Shown here piece after piece: positions 12,745 through 22,701 of a stretch of DNA of 33,267 nt; positions within the stretch are counted from its first letter, which is position 1; the number at the start of each line of letters is the position of its first letter. The DNA comes from Rubripirellula sp. (GTDB lineage: Bacteria; Planctomycetota; Planctomycetia; Pirellulales; Pirellulaceae). The notes below the pieces were generated by a model. That model worked only from the letters and a program-made list of their open reading frames with translations, had not been told where the DNA came from and searched no databases. A program made the position numbers and the translations under genes. The stretch covers positions 1-33,267 of the forward strand of contig JADHOA010000009.1 in NCBI GenBank assembly GCA_016779185.1, written 5' to 3'.

Positions 12745-15726
12745 TCAATCGAACTGGTGCAGGACAAACGGCTCCGGATCGCCCTGACGAAGTAGGTAGC
12801 ATGAATCAGCTGGCAAGTCACCAAAGTTCTCGATTGAACCATCCGCCCAGGTGACATTCACATCGGTAACGGCTGTCTGATCATAGACACCTGCAATCAA
12901 TGTTTTTTCGTTGCTGCAGAAATAGCCATCACCCGATAAGATCCAGAGTGCGCGACTTTCTTCTCCCACCTTGAAGCGAACCACAGCTCCCACCGCATCC
13001 CGGCTGGAGCGAGTCGCAGTGAGTCGAAAACCGATGCGATGGTTGGTATCGGTGCTTTCATTCAAAAGTAAGCGGATCTGCTCGTTCATATGCGTGATAA
13101 AGACATCATTGCGTCCGTCTCGATTAACGTCGGTTGTCCAAAGTGCACGACCGACATGGGGTAACGCGAAGTATTCACCCCAATGATCGTCATCAAGAAG
13201 ATCAAATTTTCCCTCGCCGTTACGGCGAAAGATTTGAAGTGGCAGGTCATAGTCGGGGACATCGGGACTATCAAAATCTCCGATGTGTCCGTTTGTGACA
13301 ATGATCTCCTCGACTCCGTCATTTTCGATATCGATAGCCTGTGTGCCAAAGCCAATCAACGGCACCGTCGGTTCAACCAGTCCAAGTCTGCTGGTTTCAT
13401 CTTTCCAAAGACCAGGGGCAACTTGCTCGTAGTACACGTTGTACTCTCGACCGAATCCGGTTACGTAAAAATCGAGGTCGCCGTCATGATCAAAATCGCA
13501 ACTGGCGATTCCCATCGATGCCTGGGGTCGAGACATCCCATCCAGTGCGACTCCGGCAACACCCGCTGTTTCGGAAAGTCCAAATACTTCGCCGCTGATT
13601 TGGGTGTAATAAGCATTCCGTGACATGTCATTAGCCACTAATATCCCCGACGCGTGACTGGCAAGCTTTCCGGCGACAATCCCGAGTCCACGACCTGGTA
13701 GAGGCTCACCAATCCAAGCTTCGGTTACGTTCTCAAATGTTCCATCACCGTCACCGCGAAAGATCATGTCAATGTCAGCAGGGAATTTTAGCGGGTGGCA
13801 GGGGCCCGGCTCACCTGCTTCGTTTGGGCATGGATCGACGATTTCGGGTATGGGTTTACAATAGTTGACGACGAATAGATCTGTGATCGAGTCCTTGTTA
13901 ATGTCGGCGAAACAGGCAGATGAAGACCAGGCATGTTCTGTGTCGCCAGAAAGTAAGTCGCTGCAGTCGGTGTAAGTGCCGTCGCCATTATTTCTAAGTA
14001 ACTTGTTAGGACCAAGGTTGGCAAAAAACAGGTCGGGAAATCCGTCCTCGTTGTAATCGCCGACCGCGACTCCTTGGCCAAAACTGCTGTCCGCTACATT
14101 ACTCAGCGATGATACGTCAGCAAAGCGTCGTCCAAGATTGCGAAGAAGGTTATTCGGTTTAGAGTTCAGTTGGAGCATGCTGCCAGCAGCATTCATGATG
14201 AGCAGGTCTGAGTGGCCGTCGAGATCGAAGTCGACACTACCGCCCCCGGCGCCAGTGGATCGGATTAAGGGAGCGTCTCTCGCATCATCCGGTGAGTTAT
14301 CTTTGCCATAATCTTTGAGGCCCCACTCATGGCTGCGATCCGATAAGCGTAGAGAGTCCGATGAGAGTGATTTTGGGATGGTTTTGACATTTTCTTTTTT
14401 AGTAATTCCCGATTCGAAGTTAGGCAAAGGAATCATGGAGTAATCGAGCTGGAAAACATCCGCTTGCTTTGCTTGCCATTCTGGATTGACGCGGAGTTTT
14501 TGAATGATCTTATTTCGCGTGTCTTCGATGTCAGAGGCGAGATCCTCGGGCAAGGTTGACGCGATTGCCCACCAGGCTTCGGCAGCCCAAGGTCGTCCAA
14601 TCTCTAAAAGTTGCCTTGCAATGTTGATCGCTTCCGTTTGGCTGGTTCTTGTCCCTGCCGCAAAGTGGTTAAACCGCTCGCGGAAAATTTGTAGCTGATT
14701 GGAGTATTCCGTGATCAGTTGGATGTGCTGATCAGAAACTCCGAGCGATTGGCCGAGTGGTTGACCTTTGATTTGCTGAAGATTGATGGCAAGACGACTC
14801 CATGCCATGCTGTTGGCCGGGTTTCGCATACATGCTTCCCAGTAGCCGCGAATCGCTCGATCGATGTTTCCGTTTTCTGCCGATAAATCGCCCATGGCGA
14901 TCCAGTAGTCGGAGTAATCTTCACAGCCAGCGGGCGCACGGTCATACCAAGCAGGCATCTCGTCCCAGCGAGCTTGGGCCGCGAGCACACGACCATAGGT
15001 GGCGTAGGCGGGCGCAAAGTCGGGATGCCTGTCGATGATCTCCTCTAAAATATTTGCAGCTTCGGGAATCTCTCGTCTGGACAGATGCAAAAAAGCGTTT
15101 CCAAATCTGACGCGGTAATCATTCGGGTTCCGCTCGAAAATTGTGTTGATGGTGTTCACCGACATGCGGCGAGTGGAGGTGTCAGTCGTTGCAAAGAGTA
15201 ATTGCAGATCGAAGTTACGAGATTGAAAAAGTACCTTTAGGTGCTCGGGTAGCTTTTCGGTTCGTTGGAGTTCGCTCAAAAATCCGACCAGCATTCTTCG
15301 TTGCTGGTGTTCATCGGGAAATGCTTCCAATGACTGCTCGAGAAGCGAAACGGCCTCGTAAATCTCACCAACGTTGATGAGACCTTGAACGGCATCGTTG
15401 ACTCGTGATGCTGGGCGAAAACCACTCACCTTTGCAGCACCCACTAGTAGTTCGGCGGCCTCTTTCTCTTTGCCCGATCTTGCCGTGATTAATGCCACTT
15501 TTGTGATTAAATCTGGATCGTCAGGATTGGCAATTAGTACTTGCTTCGAATACTGTTCCGCAGTTTCCCAGTCATTACTGCGAATCGCTCGTAACATCTG
15601 CTCGGTTGGATCCTTGGCGGTTGCTGGGTCGCCAGATCTAGTTTTAATTGTGTTTGGATCCTCAGGGTTGCAGCCAATCGTGCTTGCTAAAGCAAATATC
15701 ATGAGGATGCATGGAATCCATTTCAT
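12745..15726 (-). CDS. TPR / FG-GAP / ASPIC-UnbV lipoprotein (CRTAC1 family)
   Basis: Large exported protein, 993 aa, of the planctomycete CRTAC1-like family; molecular function unknown, probably surface binding or scaffolding. From ATG 15726 it has a signal peptide MKWIPCILMIFALASTIGC with a weak lipobox, so C19 may be lipidated. Residues about 40-390 are TPR-like helical repeats (for example EAANILEEIIDRHPDFAPAYATYGRVLAA). Residues about 490-880 hold six or so FG-GAP/VCBS blades with calcium-type motifs such as DFDLDGHSD, GDYNEDGFPD, DINKDSITD, DFDHDGDLD and DVNRDGRND. The C-terminus (about 885-990) is an ASPIC/UnbV domain (VGAVVRFKVG, ILSGDGYFCSNE, VTWADGSIENF). The frame extends upstream to ATG 15813, adding 29 residues without a Shine-Dalgarno sequence. 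It lies 144 bp downstream of DUF1501 gene 1 and may share its transcript. Confidence 0.9.
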   Translation of the reverse strand: MKWIPCILMIFALASTIGCNPEDPNTIKTRSGDPATAKDPTEQMLRAIRSNDWETAEQYSKQVLIANPDDPDLITKVALITARSGKEKEAAELLVGAAKVSGFRPASRVNDAVQGLINVGEIYEAVSLLEQSLEAFPDEHQQRRMLVGFLSELQRTEKLPEHLKVLFQSRNFDLQLLFATTDTSTRRMSVNTINTIFERNPNDYRVRFGNAFLHLSRREIPEAANILEEIIDRHPDFAPAYATYGRVLAAQARWDEMPAWYDRAPAGCEDYSDYWIAMGDLSAENGNIDRAIRGYWEACMRNPANSMAWSRLAINLQQIKGQPLGQSLGVSDQHIQLITEYSNQLQIFRERFNHFAAGTRTSQTEAINIARQLLEIGRPWAAEAWWAIASTLPEDLASDIEDTRNKIIQKLRVNPEWQAKQADVFQLDYSMIPLPNFESGITKKENVKTIPKSLSSDSLRLSDRSHEWGLKDYGKDNSPDDARDAPLIRSTGAGGGSVDFDLDGHSDLLIMNAAGSMLQLNSKPNNLLRNLGRRFADVSSLSNVADSSFGQGVAVGDYNEDGFPDLFFANLGPNKLLRNNGDGTYTDCSDLLSGDTEHAWSSSACFADINKDSITDLFVVNYCKPIPEIVDPCPNEAGEPGPCHPLKFPADIDMIFRGDGDGTFENVTEAWIGEPLPGRGLGIVAGKLASHASGILVANDMSRNAYYTQISGEVFGLSETAGVAGVALDGMSRPQASMGIASCDFDHDGDLDFYVTGFGREYNVYYEQVAPGLWKDETSRLGLVEPTVPLIGFGTQAIDIENDGVEEIIVTNGHIGDFDSPDVPDYDLPLQIFRRNGEGKFDLLDDDHWGEYFALPHVGRALWTTDVNRDGRNDVFITHMNEQIRLLLNESTDTNHRIGFRLTATRSSRDAVGAVVRFKVGEESRALWILSGDGYFCSNEKTLIAGVYDQTAVTDVNVTWADGSIENFGDLPADSCYLLRQGDPEPFVLHQFD

Positions 15727-15870
15727 GATTCGTTTCCATCCCCAAGCATTGCTCACAATCGACAACCCGCGGATCGATCGCGTTGTCCTTTGGGTTTGGG
15801 GAGAGAGGGTCATTTTAAATGTGTGGTTGTCGCGAAACGTGAATGATTGGATCGTTGGGTGACTACGTAT

Positions 15871-17346
15871 CTACGCGAGAATCGGTTCTACCACGTTAGC
15901 GGATCGCCCGGCTGACAAGACTTGTTCTTGTCCATTGTGAAGGAAGATCAAGTCATTGATGTCGATACCAAAAAGGTGCATCAGTGTTGCCTGGTAATCA
16001 TTCGGCGTGACAATATTGTCGACTGCTTTGTGTCCGAATTCATCGGTTGCACCATGGATCATTCCGGGGCGGATTCCACCACCCGCTAGCCAAATACTGA
16101 AACCCTGACCATTATGATCACGTCCATGTTTTTCCGGTGCGCCTTGGTTTTGGGTAACCGGTAGCCGTCCAATCTCGCCTCCCCAATGCACAATCACCTC
16201 GTCCAGCATGCCGCGTTGTTTCAGGTCTTTGACAAGGGCTGCCGATGGCTGATCTGTTTTCTTGCAAATTGATGGAAGCCCTGTGCCGATGTTGCTGTGG
16301 TTGTCCCAAGGTTGTCCGTTAAGAAATAACTGTACAAATCTTACACCACGTTCAACTAATCTCCTTGCAATCAAACAGCGAGTTCCGTATTCCCGAGTTT
16401 CGTCTCGATCGAGACCATACATTTCGTGCGTGTATTTAGATTCTTGATTGATGTCTAACGCGTCGGTTGCTGCGATCTGCATTTTCGCAGCTAATTCGTA
16501 GCTCGCGATCCTTGCCTGTAACTCACTGTTGTTTGAAAATTGTTCCGCGTGACGCTGATTAATCGAGTTCAAAAATGCGAGGTTTTGTTGTTGAGGAATT
16601 CCTTGCAAGTGGGCAGGTGCATTCAGGTTCAGGATTCGTGGTTCTTTTGGACGCAGAACCGTTCCTTGGTAGAGTGCCGGCATGAATCCGCTGGACCAGT
16701 TGTTCGTGCTGTCGACTGGCGGTCCACCCGGGTCGGTCAGCACCATGTAGGCAGGAAGGTTTTGTGTTTCACACCCAAGTGCGTAAAGCAGCCAAGATGC
16801 CATGTGGGGGCGGCCGAGGACACCGGGTATTCCTCCGTGGAAATAGCGAATCGAAACTTCATGTCCGTTGGCGCCAGTATGCATACTGCGTATCAAACAG
16901 ATGTCATCAACAATAGTACTGGTGTGCGGTAGCAGTTCCGAGATTTCGGTCCCACACTGACCGTGCTTTTGGAATTTCCAAGGGCTACCCATCAATGTTT
17001 TACTTGCTTCGTTAACAAAGCTGTAGCCAACTTCGCCCTGGTATTCGGTTCCGTTAAATTTTGTGAGTTCAGGCTTGGGGTCGGTCAGATCCATGTGTGA
17101 TGGACCACCGTGTTGAAAAAGCGAGATCATCGCCTTCGCAGTGGCTGGCTTTGGAGGTGTTTTGGGCGCAAGGTCGAAACTCTGTCGATTCTTGGGTAAA
17201 AGTTTTGTCTTTGCGGTCGCCTCGTTTTGATTCAGCATCCAAGCCAACGCTAATCCACCAATTCCTAGCGAGTTGTGTCGCAGAAATTGACGGCGGTTTT
17301 CCGCAAAGGATGGTTGCGATGAGTTATTCGACATAAAGGAACTCAT
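15871..17346 (-). CDS. DUF1501 protein, pair 1
   Basis: Exported protein of 491 aa in the DUF1501 family, which belongs to the sulfatase/alkaline phosphatase-like fold; substrate unknown. The N-terminus has a Tat-like twin arginine (NRRQFLR, R18-R19) before a hydrophobic GIGGLALAWML stretch. Motifs: FQHGGPSHMD (about 77-86) and EKHGRDHNGQGF near residue 415, followed by WLAGGGIRPG. These His/Asp clusters are the likely metal or active site. The start at ATG 17346 overlaps the end of PSD1 gene 1 by 23 bp (ATG 17334 is an alternative), so the two are translationally coupled and probably work together. No clear Shine-Dalgarno sequence, in line with coupling. Confidence 0.93.
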   Translation of the reverse strand: MSSFMSNNSSQPSFAENRRQFLRHNSLGIGGLALAWMLNQNEATAKTKLLPKNRQSFDLAPKTPPKPATAKAMISLFQHGGPSHMDLTDPKPELTKFNGTEYQGEVGYSFVNEASKTLMGSPWKFQKHGQCGTEISELLPHTSTIVDDICLIRSMHTGANGHEVSIRYFHGGIPGVLGRPHMASWLLYALGCETQNLPAYMVLTDPGGPPVDSTNNWSSGFMPALYQGTVLRPKEPRILNLNAPAHLQGIPQQQNLAFLNSINQRHAEQFSNNSELQARIASYELAAKMQIAATDALDINQESKYTHEMYGLDRDETREYGTRCLIARRLVERGVRFVQLFLNGQPWDNHSNIGTGLPSICKKTDQPSAALVKDLKQRGMLDEVIVHWGGEIGRLPVTQNQGAPEKHGRDHNGQGFSIWLAGGGIRPGMIHGATDEFGHKAVDNIVTPNDYQATLMHLFGIDINDLIFLHNGQEQVLSAGRSANVVEPILA

Positions 17347-20300
17347 TTGAACTTAAGAGCATTTGGCAAAGATTCGTCACGCACTGCCTAACGGTTGATG
17401 TCTCGCTATCGAAGGTCGAGGACGCGTTTGCAATTCTGATTTGATCGCCAATAAATTGCATCGATTGATTCAATTCCTCGTGGCTTGGCGATCGCTGATA
17501 AACTATCTCCCATGCTCTTTGGATTTGGCCGGGAATCAAGTCCACGGAATCCTCGGGACCCGAGAAATCCCGATCAGACTTTGCGGTAAGTTGGCTCGAA
17601 GCACCCTCGTTGATCTTGATCGTTACGATCCAGTTGAACGAATCGGACGTGTTGGATTCCATCGATTCTGTCACGAAGTCGATGGAATCACCGGCCTCAA
17701 CCATCACCTGCTTGACGGGAGTTGCTGTACCGCCTTCCTTGATCTCCCATGATCCTAACAAACCATGGCGATCGGAAACGATTCTCCCGCGGACGCCATC
17801 ACCATTCGGGGATCCATGTGAGAGAGTCCCCTCAATTTTGGCAGTCCCAGAAACCGGCGACCGCCAGCGTCGAATCACGCTACGAGCAGGCGAATCTGGG
17901 TGGCCACCGTTTCGATTGAGTAGTACCCATCCATTGTCGGCGTCTGGAAGTGCTTGTCCCGCTTGCCACTGGTTGCCCGTCCAATGGTTCAGTGGTTGAA
18001 AGTTTTTGATTCGGTTGGTGGTCTGATCGAATTGACCAAAGCCGTAGCTCCAATGTGACTTTTTCGGCTCAGGAACATTGGGAGTCGATTGTAAGTTTTC
18101 GGCAGGAATCGGTTTTGCTTCGTCCGCAACGCGGTTTGCCAGTGCTGCGGCTTGGTTGAGAACGAATTCACCGTTTAGCATGAGTAACGATTGTGTCGCG
18201 ACCGTTGAATTGACTCGTATCTCGCAGTTGGTTTCCATGACAGGTGCGTCAAAGGTTTGAAGAATCGATACTGGCTTGGTTCGACGAGACTGGATGTACA
18301 AACTTCTGCGGCCGCTTGGTCCATCGACCACTACCGATCCCGTTTCATCTTCTTTGATGTTAATCGGTTTTCCGCCAATCGAGTCGTCGAGTGTACCACT
18401 GACCTTTAAAATCGAGTCCCGAACCGCTTCCGCATCGAGTCGAATGAGTTCCGAAAACGAGTAACGATAATCCCGCAGCAGAACTTTGGCCGCAGCCGAT
18501 AAATCGGTTGCTTCGTTGACCAATGCAGGATCGACTGGGACTCCTCGGATTTGCCGATAGAGTCGTGACTGCATGATGGTTCGATGAAGGTTTTTAAGAC
18601 TCCAGTTATTCCTTTTAAATTCATTGGCAACCCAATCGAGTAGCTTTGGATGACTCGGTCGGCTTCCTAGTTTTCCAAAGTCAGCGGGAGTGGTCACGAT
18701 TCCCAAGCCGAAATGATGCAGCCAGATTCGGTTCGCAATCACTCTGGAAAACAATGGGTGTTCGGGGCTGGTGATCCATTTTGCGAATCCAAGTCGTCTT
18801 CCTGTCGAAGGAATCTTTTCGTTGACCGCTTCAAAGGTCGTCAGATTGTCTTCGGGACAAGTGATTTGCAAAGCGTGGGGCAGGACTGTCTGTTTAGGTT
18901 GCTGGTAATCGCCGCGATGAAAAAGTTTGGTTTCTGGCGGTGCTTCGCTAGATTCTGTTAATGCGCGAACGAACTGTTCTTCCGGTTTCTTTGATCTGAC
19001 CTCGTTGATACGTTTGTCAAACTCTTCAAGCTTCGTTTTTGATTCAGGAATATACTGGTAAAGATTGCCAGGCGTGATATTCACACTGGGGTATCGTTTC
19101 AATAGATCGACTTGCTCGGGATTACGCTCACCTGCAGGAGTTTGGTAGGCCGCCTGTAACGCCGCACGTTGATCCTCTGGTTGACGTTCAAGCTCTTTGG
19201 TTAAGGCGTCAGCCATGTAACGATCGAGTTCTTCTTGCTTCTGTTTTGCGATGACTTGAGCTTCCTGTTCAACCATCGCGGCTGCTTCGCGATTGGCTTG
19301 AGTGTAGAGGGACTGACGTCTCTCGTTTGGCGCCTTCCATTTTTGCCAATTCATCGCAGGCTCAAAGATGGCACGTATGGCATAGTAATCTTGTTGGGGA
19401 ATTGGGTCGTAGCGATGGTCGTGACACTGGGCGCATTGGATAGACAATCCTAGTAGCGAAGTGCCAACGATCTTGAGCGTGTCAGCGATGACTTGGTTTC
19501 TGGCTTCTGGGGTATTTGCACCACTACCTGTGCCGTCGGCAGCCATTCGCAAAAATCCGGTCGCTGTGAGCAATTCAATTTGTTCAGTTGTCAAATCTCC
19601 TTCTAGCGGACCCATTAATTCATCACCTGCTAATTGCTCGGTGATGAATTGATCAAACGGCTGATCTCGATTCAGTGCATGGATCACCCAGTCTCGATAC
19701 TTCCATGCCCAAGGGCGAATCGTATCATTGTTGGTGTAACCTTCTGAGTCCGAATATCCTGCTACGTCCAACCAGTGACGTCCCCAACGCTCGCCATAAT
19801 GCGGGGATGCCAGTAGTTCATCAAGCATGCGAGAGTACCAATCGGCATCTTGCATGTTGCGCCACCCTTCCATCTCTTGATAACTTGGGGGCATTCCGAT
19901 CAGATCGGCGTAAGCTCGACGGATGAGTGTGTCGCGTGAAGCCTCTTTGGCAATCAATTGATCCAAACCGGATCGGATTAGTTCTTCGCGAAGGTTTTGA
20001 TTTGACGCTTGCTCGCTCGGTACTTGACCCTTCTTTTCGAGGATCTGCTCGACGGTTTCTAGGATAAATTGCTTGTCGAGAAGGTTGGTCGTAATCGCGT
20101 CGCTAACTTTTTCTCGAAGTTCTTGGTCCGATAAAGACTCTACAGGCTTGTAGGCCCAGAAATCTCTTTCCTCGGGGGTGATGCCCAAACCCGATTCAAT
20201 CGTTTCCGGTTCTTCTCTTAGCGTTTTGGCTCCCTGCTCAATCCATGTTCGCAGTGTCGCTAACTCCTGCTCACTTACCCTCGAGTCGCCCGGTGGCATT

Positions 20301-20611
20301 TCACCACTCGCAATACGATCGATCAGTAGACTCGTATTCGGATCGTCAATTTCGATGGCGGGTCCACTGTCACCGCCTTTCGCGATGAAACGAACGAGTC
20401 TTAGGTCGAGACCACCTTCTAATTCATCCGTCGCGCCGTGACAATCAAAACAATGGGCGCGAAAGATAGGGCGAATGTCTTTTTCGAACGATAAAGGCTC
20501 GTCGGCCAAGATAGGGCAGATGATGTGGACGATTAGCGAAAACAGAATCACAGCTCGCACCGTAACGCTGTGAATCGAATCGAAGCTCTGTATGTTTTTA
20601 TGGAGAGGCAT
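17324..20611 (-). CDS. PSCyt1-DUF1549-DUF1553 (PSD1) cytochrome protein, pair 1
   Basis: Exported multi-domain protein of 1095 aa, found almost only in planctomycetes and relatives; the reaction is unknown but haem-c chemistry on extracellular substrate is likely. A signal peptide is at about 19-37 (VILFSLIVHIICPILA-D). The PSCyt1 domain has CFDCH (54-58) and SGEMPPG. DUF1549 (about 220-425) has [17 protein letters not shown] and a second haem-like motif CAQCHDHRYDP (393-403). A charged, probably coiled-coil region (about 430-550) separates it from DUF1553 (about 600-1095), with HPLFSRVIANRIW and DFGKLGSRPSHPKLLDW. Residues about 830-1007 are an inserted beta-rich module inside DUF1553, absent from the other two copies. 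ATG 20611 is preferred over the in-frame TTG 20620. It overlaps the DUF1501 gene downstream by 23 bp. Confidence 0.93.
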   Translation of the reverse strand: MPLHKNIQSFDSIHSVTVRAVILFSLIVHIICPILADEPLSFEKDIRPIFRAHCFDCHGATDELEGGLDLRLVRFIAKGGDSGPAIEIDDPNTSLLIDRIASGEMPPGDSRVSEQELATLRTWIEQGAKTLREEPETIESGLGITPEERDFWAYKPVESLSDQELREKVSDAITTNLLDKQFILETVEQILEKKGQVPSEQASNQNLREELIRSGLDQLIAKEASRDTLIRRAYADLIGMPPSYQEMEGWRNMQDADWYSRMLDELLASPHYGERWGRHWLDVAGYSDSEGYTNNDTIRPWAWKYRDWVIHALNRDQPFDQFITEQLAGDELMGPLEGDLTTEQIELLTATGFLRMAADGTGSGANTPEARNQVIADTLKIVGTSLLGLSIQCAQCHDHRYDPIPQQDYYAIRAIFEPAMNWQKWKAPNERRQSLYTQANREAAAMVEQEAQVIAKQKQEELDRYMADALTKELERQPEDQRAALQAAYQTPAGERNPEQVDLLKRYPSVNITPGNLYQYIPESKTKLEEFDKRINEVRSKKPEEQFVRALTESSEAPPETKLFHRGDYQQPKQTVLPHALQITCPEDNLTTFEAVNEKIPSTGRRLGFAKWITSPEHPLFSRVIANRIWLHHFGLGIVTTPADFGKLGSRPSHPKLLDWVANEFKRNNWSLKNLHRTIMQSRLYRQIRGVPVDPALVNEATDLSAAAKVLLRDYRYSFSELIRLDAEAVRDSILKVSGTLDDSIGGKPINIKEDETGSVVVDGPSGRRSLYIQSRRTKPVSILQTFDAPVMETNCEIRVNSTVATQSLLMLNGEFVLNQAAALANRVADEAKPIPAENLQSTPNVPEPKKSHWSYGFGQFDQTTNRIKNFQPLNHWTGNQWQAGQALPDADNGWVLLNRNGGHPDSPARSVIRRWRSPVSGTAKIEGTLSHGSPNGDGVRGRIVSDRHGLLGSWEIKEGGTATPVKQVMVEAGDSIDFVTESMESNTSDSFNWIVTIKINEGASSQLTAKSDRDFSGPEDSVDLIPGQIQRAWEIVYQRSPSHEELNQSMQFIGDQIRIANASSTFDSETSTVRQCVTNLCQMLLSSNEFLYVE

Positions 20612-20817
20612 GTTAATCAAGCATCAGATCGGTGAGATGGTGATCGCATCCGTTGTTAGTCTCAATGTCAAAAGTTTGCCGTTTCAAGAGCAGCGGTAAC
20701 CTCAGATGTTTCCAGTGATTTTCGGTCTCGACTTGTTACTTTGACTCCATTGATTGTAACGATCAGGCATCCGATCTGCTGCAAACGCACTTGAGCTTCA
20801 GGAAACGATCCTGCGGG

Positions 20818-22524
20818 TCAAAGTGGCGTCAGTAAGATTTGGTGAAAGCGAAAGCGACAATCATAAGTCCCTAAGAATAACGACGCGGGGTTCGGTGTAT
20901 TCCAGTAGTCCGAGAGCGACAATTGTTTTGTATCGCCTTTCCAATCAACAATGGTAACGCCGTCGACCAGCATCGTCACACGATCAGTGTTTACCTGCAC
21001 AATGACCTGTGAAATTTGGTTGGTGCGAAAGAGATTGCCAGTGAACATTGTTTCATTGCCAACGTTACGTCCGTCAATGTTTTCGATTGCACTTTTGTGG
21101 CCACCAGCGGTCGCGAAGCCAAAGAGTGTTGCGAATCGATTGGAATTGACTTGGTTCCCAATTAGCAGGGCGTTTGGCGGATCAAGCGGTTCTACCAGAA
21201 GTTGAATTTGATAAGGACCGGACGGTGTCTGTGGCAACTCCATCCTTGCTCCATAGCCTTTCGGGCTGATGATTTCCCCGTTGTCTATGATCCAGTCACC
21301 CGTCTTCCACGATTCGTGTAATTGAGTCAGTTCGAGTAGGTTGATTGTTTGAGATGGGTCAATCGGCTGAATTTCGATAATTGAATTTCTCGATGAAGGT
21401 AACAGATCAACCGAGGGTGTCACTGGAAACGGCGGTGTCGTTTCGTTCTCCCTGACTTGTAGGTAACCCCATAATTCTTCGGTTTCTCCTGATTCAAGTT
21501 CGGTATCAATGCGATAGCTAATTGGTGTGTCGCGATCAAATATTCCTAGGTTAACCATCTCGGGAGATTTACCGCTCCATGTTTGCGGTATTTCACACCA
21601 CGGGCCTTCGATCGAAGTTTGATAACGAACTCTTAGTTTTTTGACATTAGCATTCGTTGGCCAGTTCAACGTGAGAGTGACCGGCTGGTTCGGCTGGGGG
21701 ACGCGAGGTGTTGGGATTGCACGGAAAGTTGAAAAAAGATCAGTAGGTTCCGCACGGTTTTCGGTTTCTCCGTGCCAATTCAATTTGGCTTTTTGGTCCT
21801 CGTCGAGCCACGATTCGCTGATCCATCCCCGATACTGCCCCAGCGACATGACCGAGCCGTTTGGTTGATCGGGGTGCGGCAGTCCTACGGTGTGACCACA
21901 TCCTTCGTGGTAAACGACGCAGTCAGACCCTCGATACGGAACTCGCCATCCGTCGGCGCTTACCAAACCCCAGCCGCATCCTCGGTCTGAAAGGTAGCTC
22001 GCACGTGCGCCACCGGATGTAGCTCCGGGGAAATGCTCGCCACGCTGATAATTTCCTTCAAACTCGTATCGATCTTCACCGGGACGGAGTCGATAGAAAT
22101 CGTCTAGCGGTCGCCAGTTGATTTCACTGAGTACTAGCAGGATCGGAAAGGTTCCTTCTTCTCGTTTGTCTTGAAATTGAATTGCGCGATCGACTTCTGA
22201 GAGCGTTTTAAAATAGATCGAGTTTGCGTCGCCATTTCTCAGTGATTTTGTTGACAGCGAAGAGATGATTGGTTCTTCGATCACCTTTGTCGTCAATGTA
22301 GATTGCGAGCCAAATTCACGCGTATGAAACTTCTCAATTCGTTGGCAGTAGTAGTCCACTCGTTCACGCCAGTCGGCGAGAGGGGATCGATCGGAGGGTA
22401 CAAAGTAAACGACCGATAGTTCAATTTTTTGGGTGGGGTATTTGCCGTCCCAAGTTGTTGTTCCTGCCAATAAATCATTTGGAACGAGAAACGCTGCCGC
22501 AACGAGCAGGTAATATCGCATCAT
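20818..22524 (-). CDS. Secreted metzincin-like protein with C-terminal LamG-like domain
   Basis: Not a family I can name; 568 aa, exported. ATG 22524 is chosen because an AGGA lies about 9 nt upstream and it starts a clean signal peptide (MMRYYLLVAAAFLVPNDLLA-G); an in-frame TTG at 22566 would extend it. The central region has a zinc-protease-like segment YHEGCGHTVGLPHP (H206, E207, H211, H217) and, after it, SVMSLGQY, which looks like a Met-turn (M226). The first part is HExxxH, one residue longer than HExxH, so catalysis is doubtful. Residues about 270-370 look like a fibronectin-type beta domain (VTLTLNWP, KKLRVRYQTS). Residues about 400-568 look LamG/jelly-roll-like (DWIIDNGEIISPKGYG, then LLVDGV and FHQILL). 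It stands between PSD1 pairs 2 and 1, with spacers of about 200 bp on each side. Confidence 0.8.
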   Translation of the reverse strand: MMRYYLLVAAAFLVPNDLLAGTTTWDGKYPTQKIELSVVYFVPSDRSPLADWRERVDYYCQRIEKFHTREFGSQSTLTTKVIEEPIISSLSTKSLRNGDANSIYFKTLSEVDRAIQFQDKREEGTFPILLVLSEINWRPLDDFYRLRPGEDRYEFEGNYQRGEHFPGATSGGARASYLSDRGCGWGLVSADGWRVPYRGSDCVVYHEGCGHTVGLPHPDQPNGSVMSLGQYRGWISESWLDEDQKAKLNWHGETENRAEPTDLFSTFRAIPTPRVPQPNQPVTLTLNWPTNANVKKLRVRYQTSIEGPWCEIPQTWSGKSPEMVNLGIFDRDTPISYRIDTELESGETEELWGYLQVRENETTPPFPVTPSVDLLPSSRNSIIEIQPIDPSQTINLLELTQLHESWKTGDWIIDNGEIISPKGYGARMELPQTPSGPYQIQLLVEPLDPPNALLIGNQVNSNRFATLFGFATAGGHKSAIENIDGRNVGNETMFTGNLFRTNQISQVIVQVNTDRVTMLVDGVTIVDWKGDTKQLSLSDYWNTPNPASLFLGTYDCRFRFHQILLTPL

Positions 22525-22701
22525 GTAAGGTGATCCTGGTGAGGCAATCATGTTTGCGTTTCGCAATTCGTTGTCAAACTTTTAGGACGAGGCATCGCGT
22601 TGGTCAAATCCCTATCTGAGACGAACCATTCGAGACGGATTGCTCAATTTTAAAATAAGAAACGTCAACCTTGGTGCGTTCATACCCACTGCCGACTGCG
22701 G

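Noticed and set aside
13086-13623. Long frames opposite the FG-GAP region (13183-13623 and others)
   Set aside because: They are antisense to well-supported FG-GAP repeats, whose repeated Asp/Gly codons tend to leave the opposite strand open; no domain is seen.
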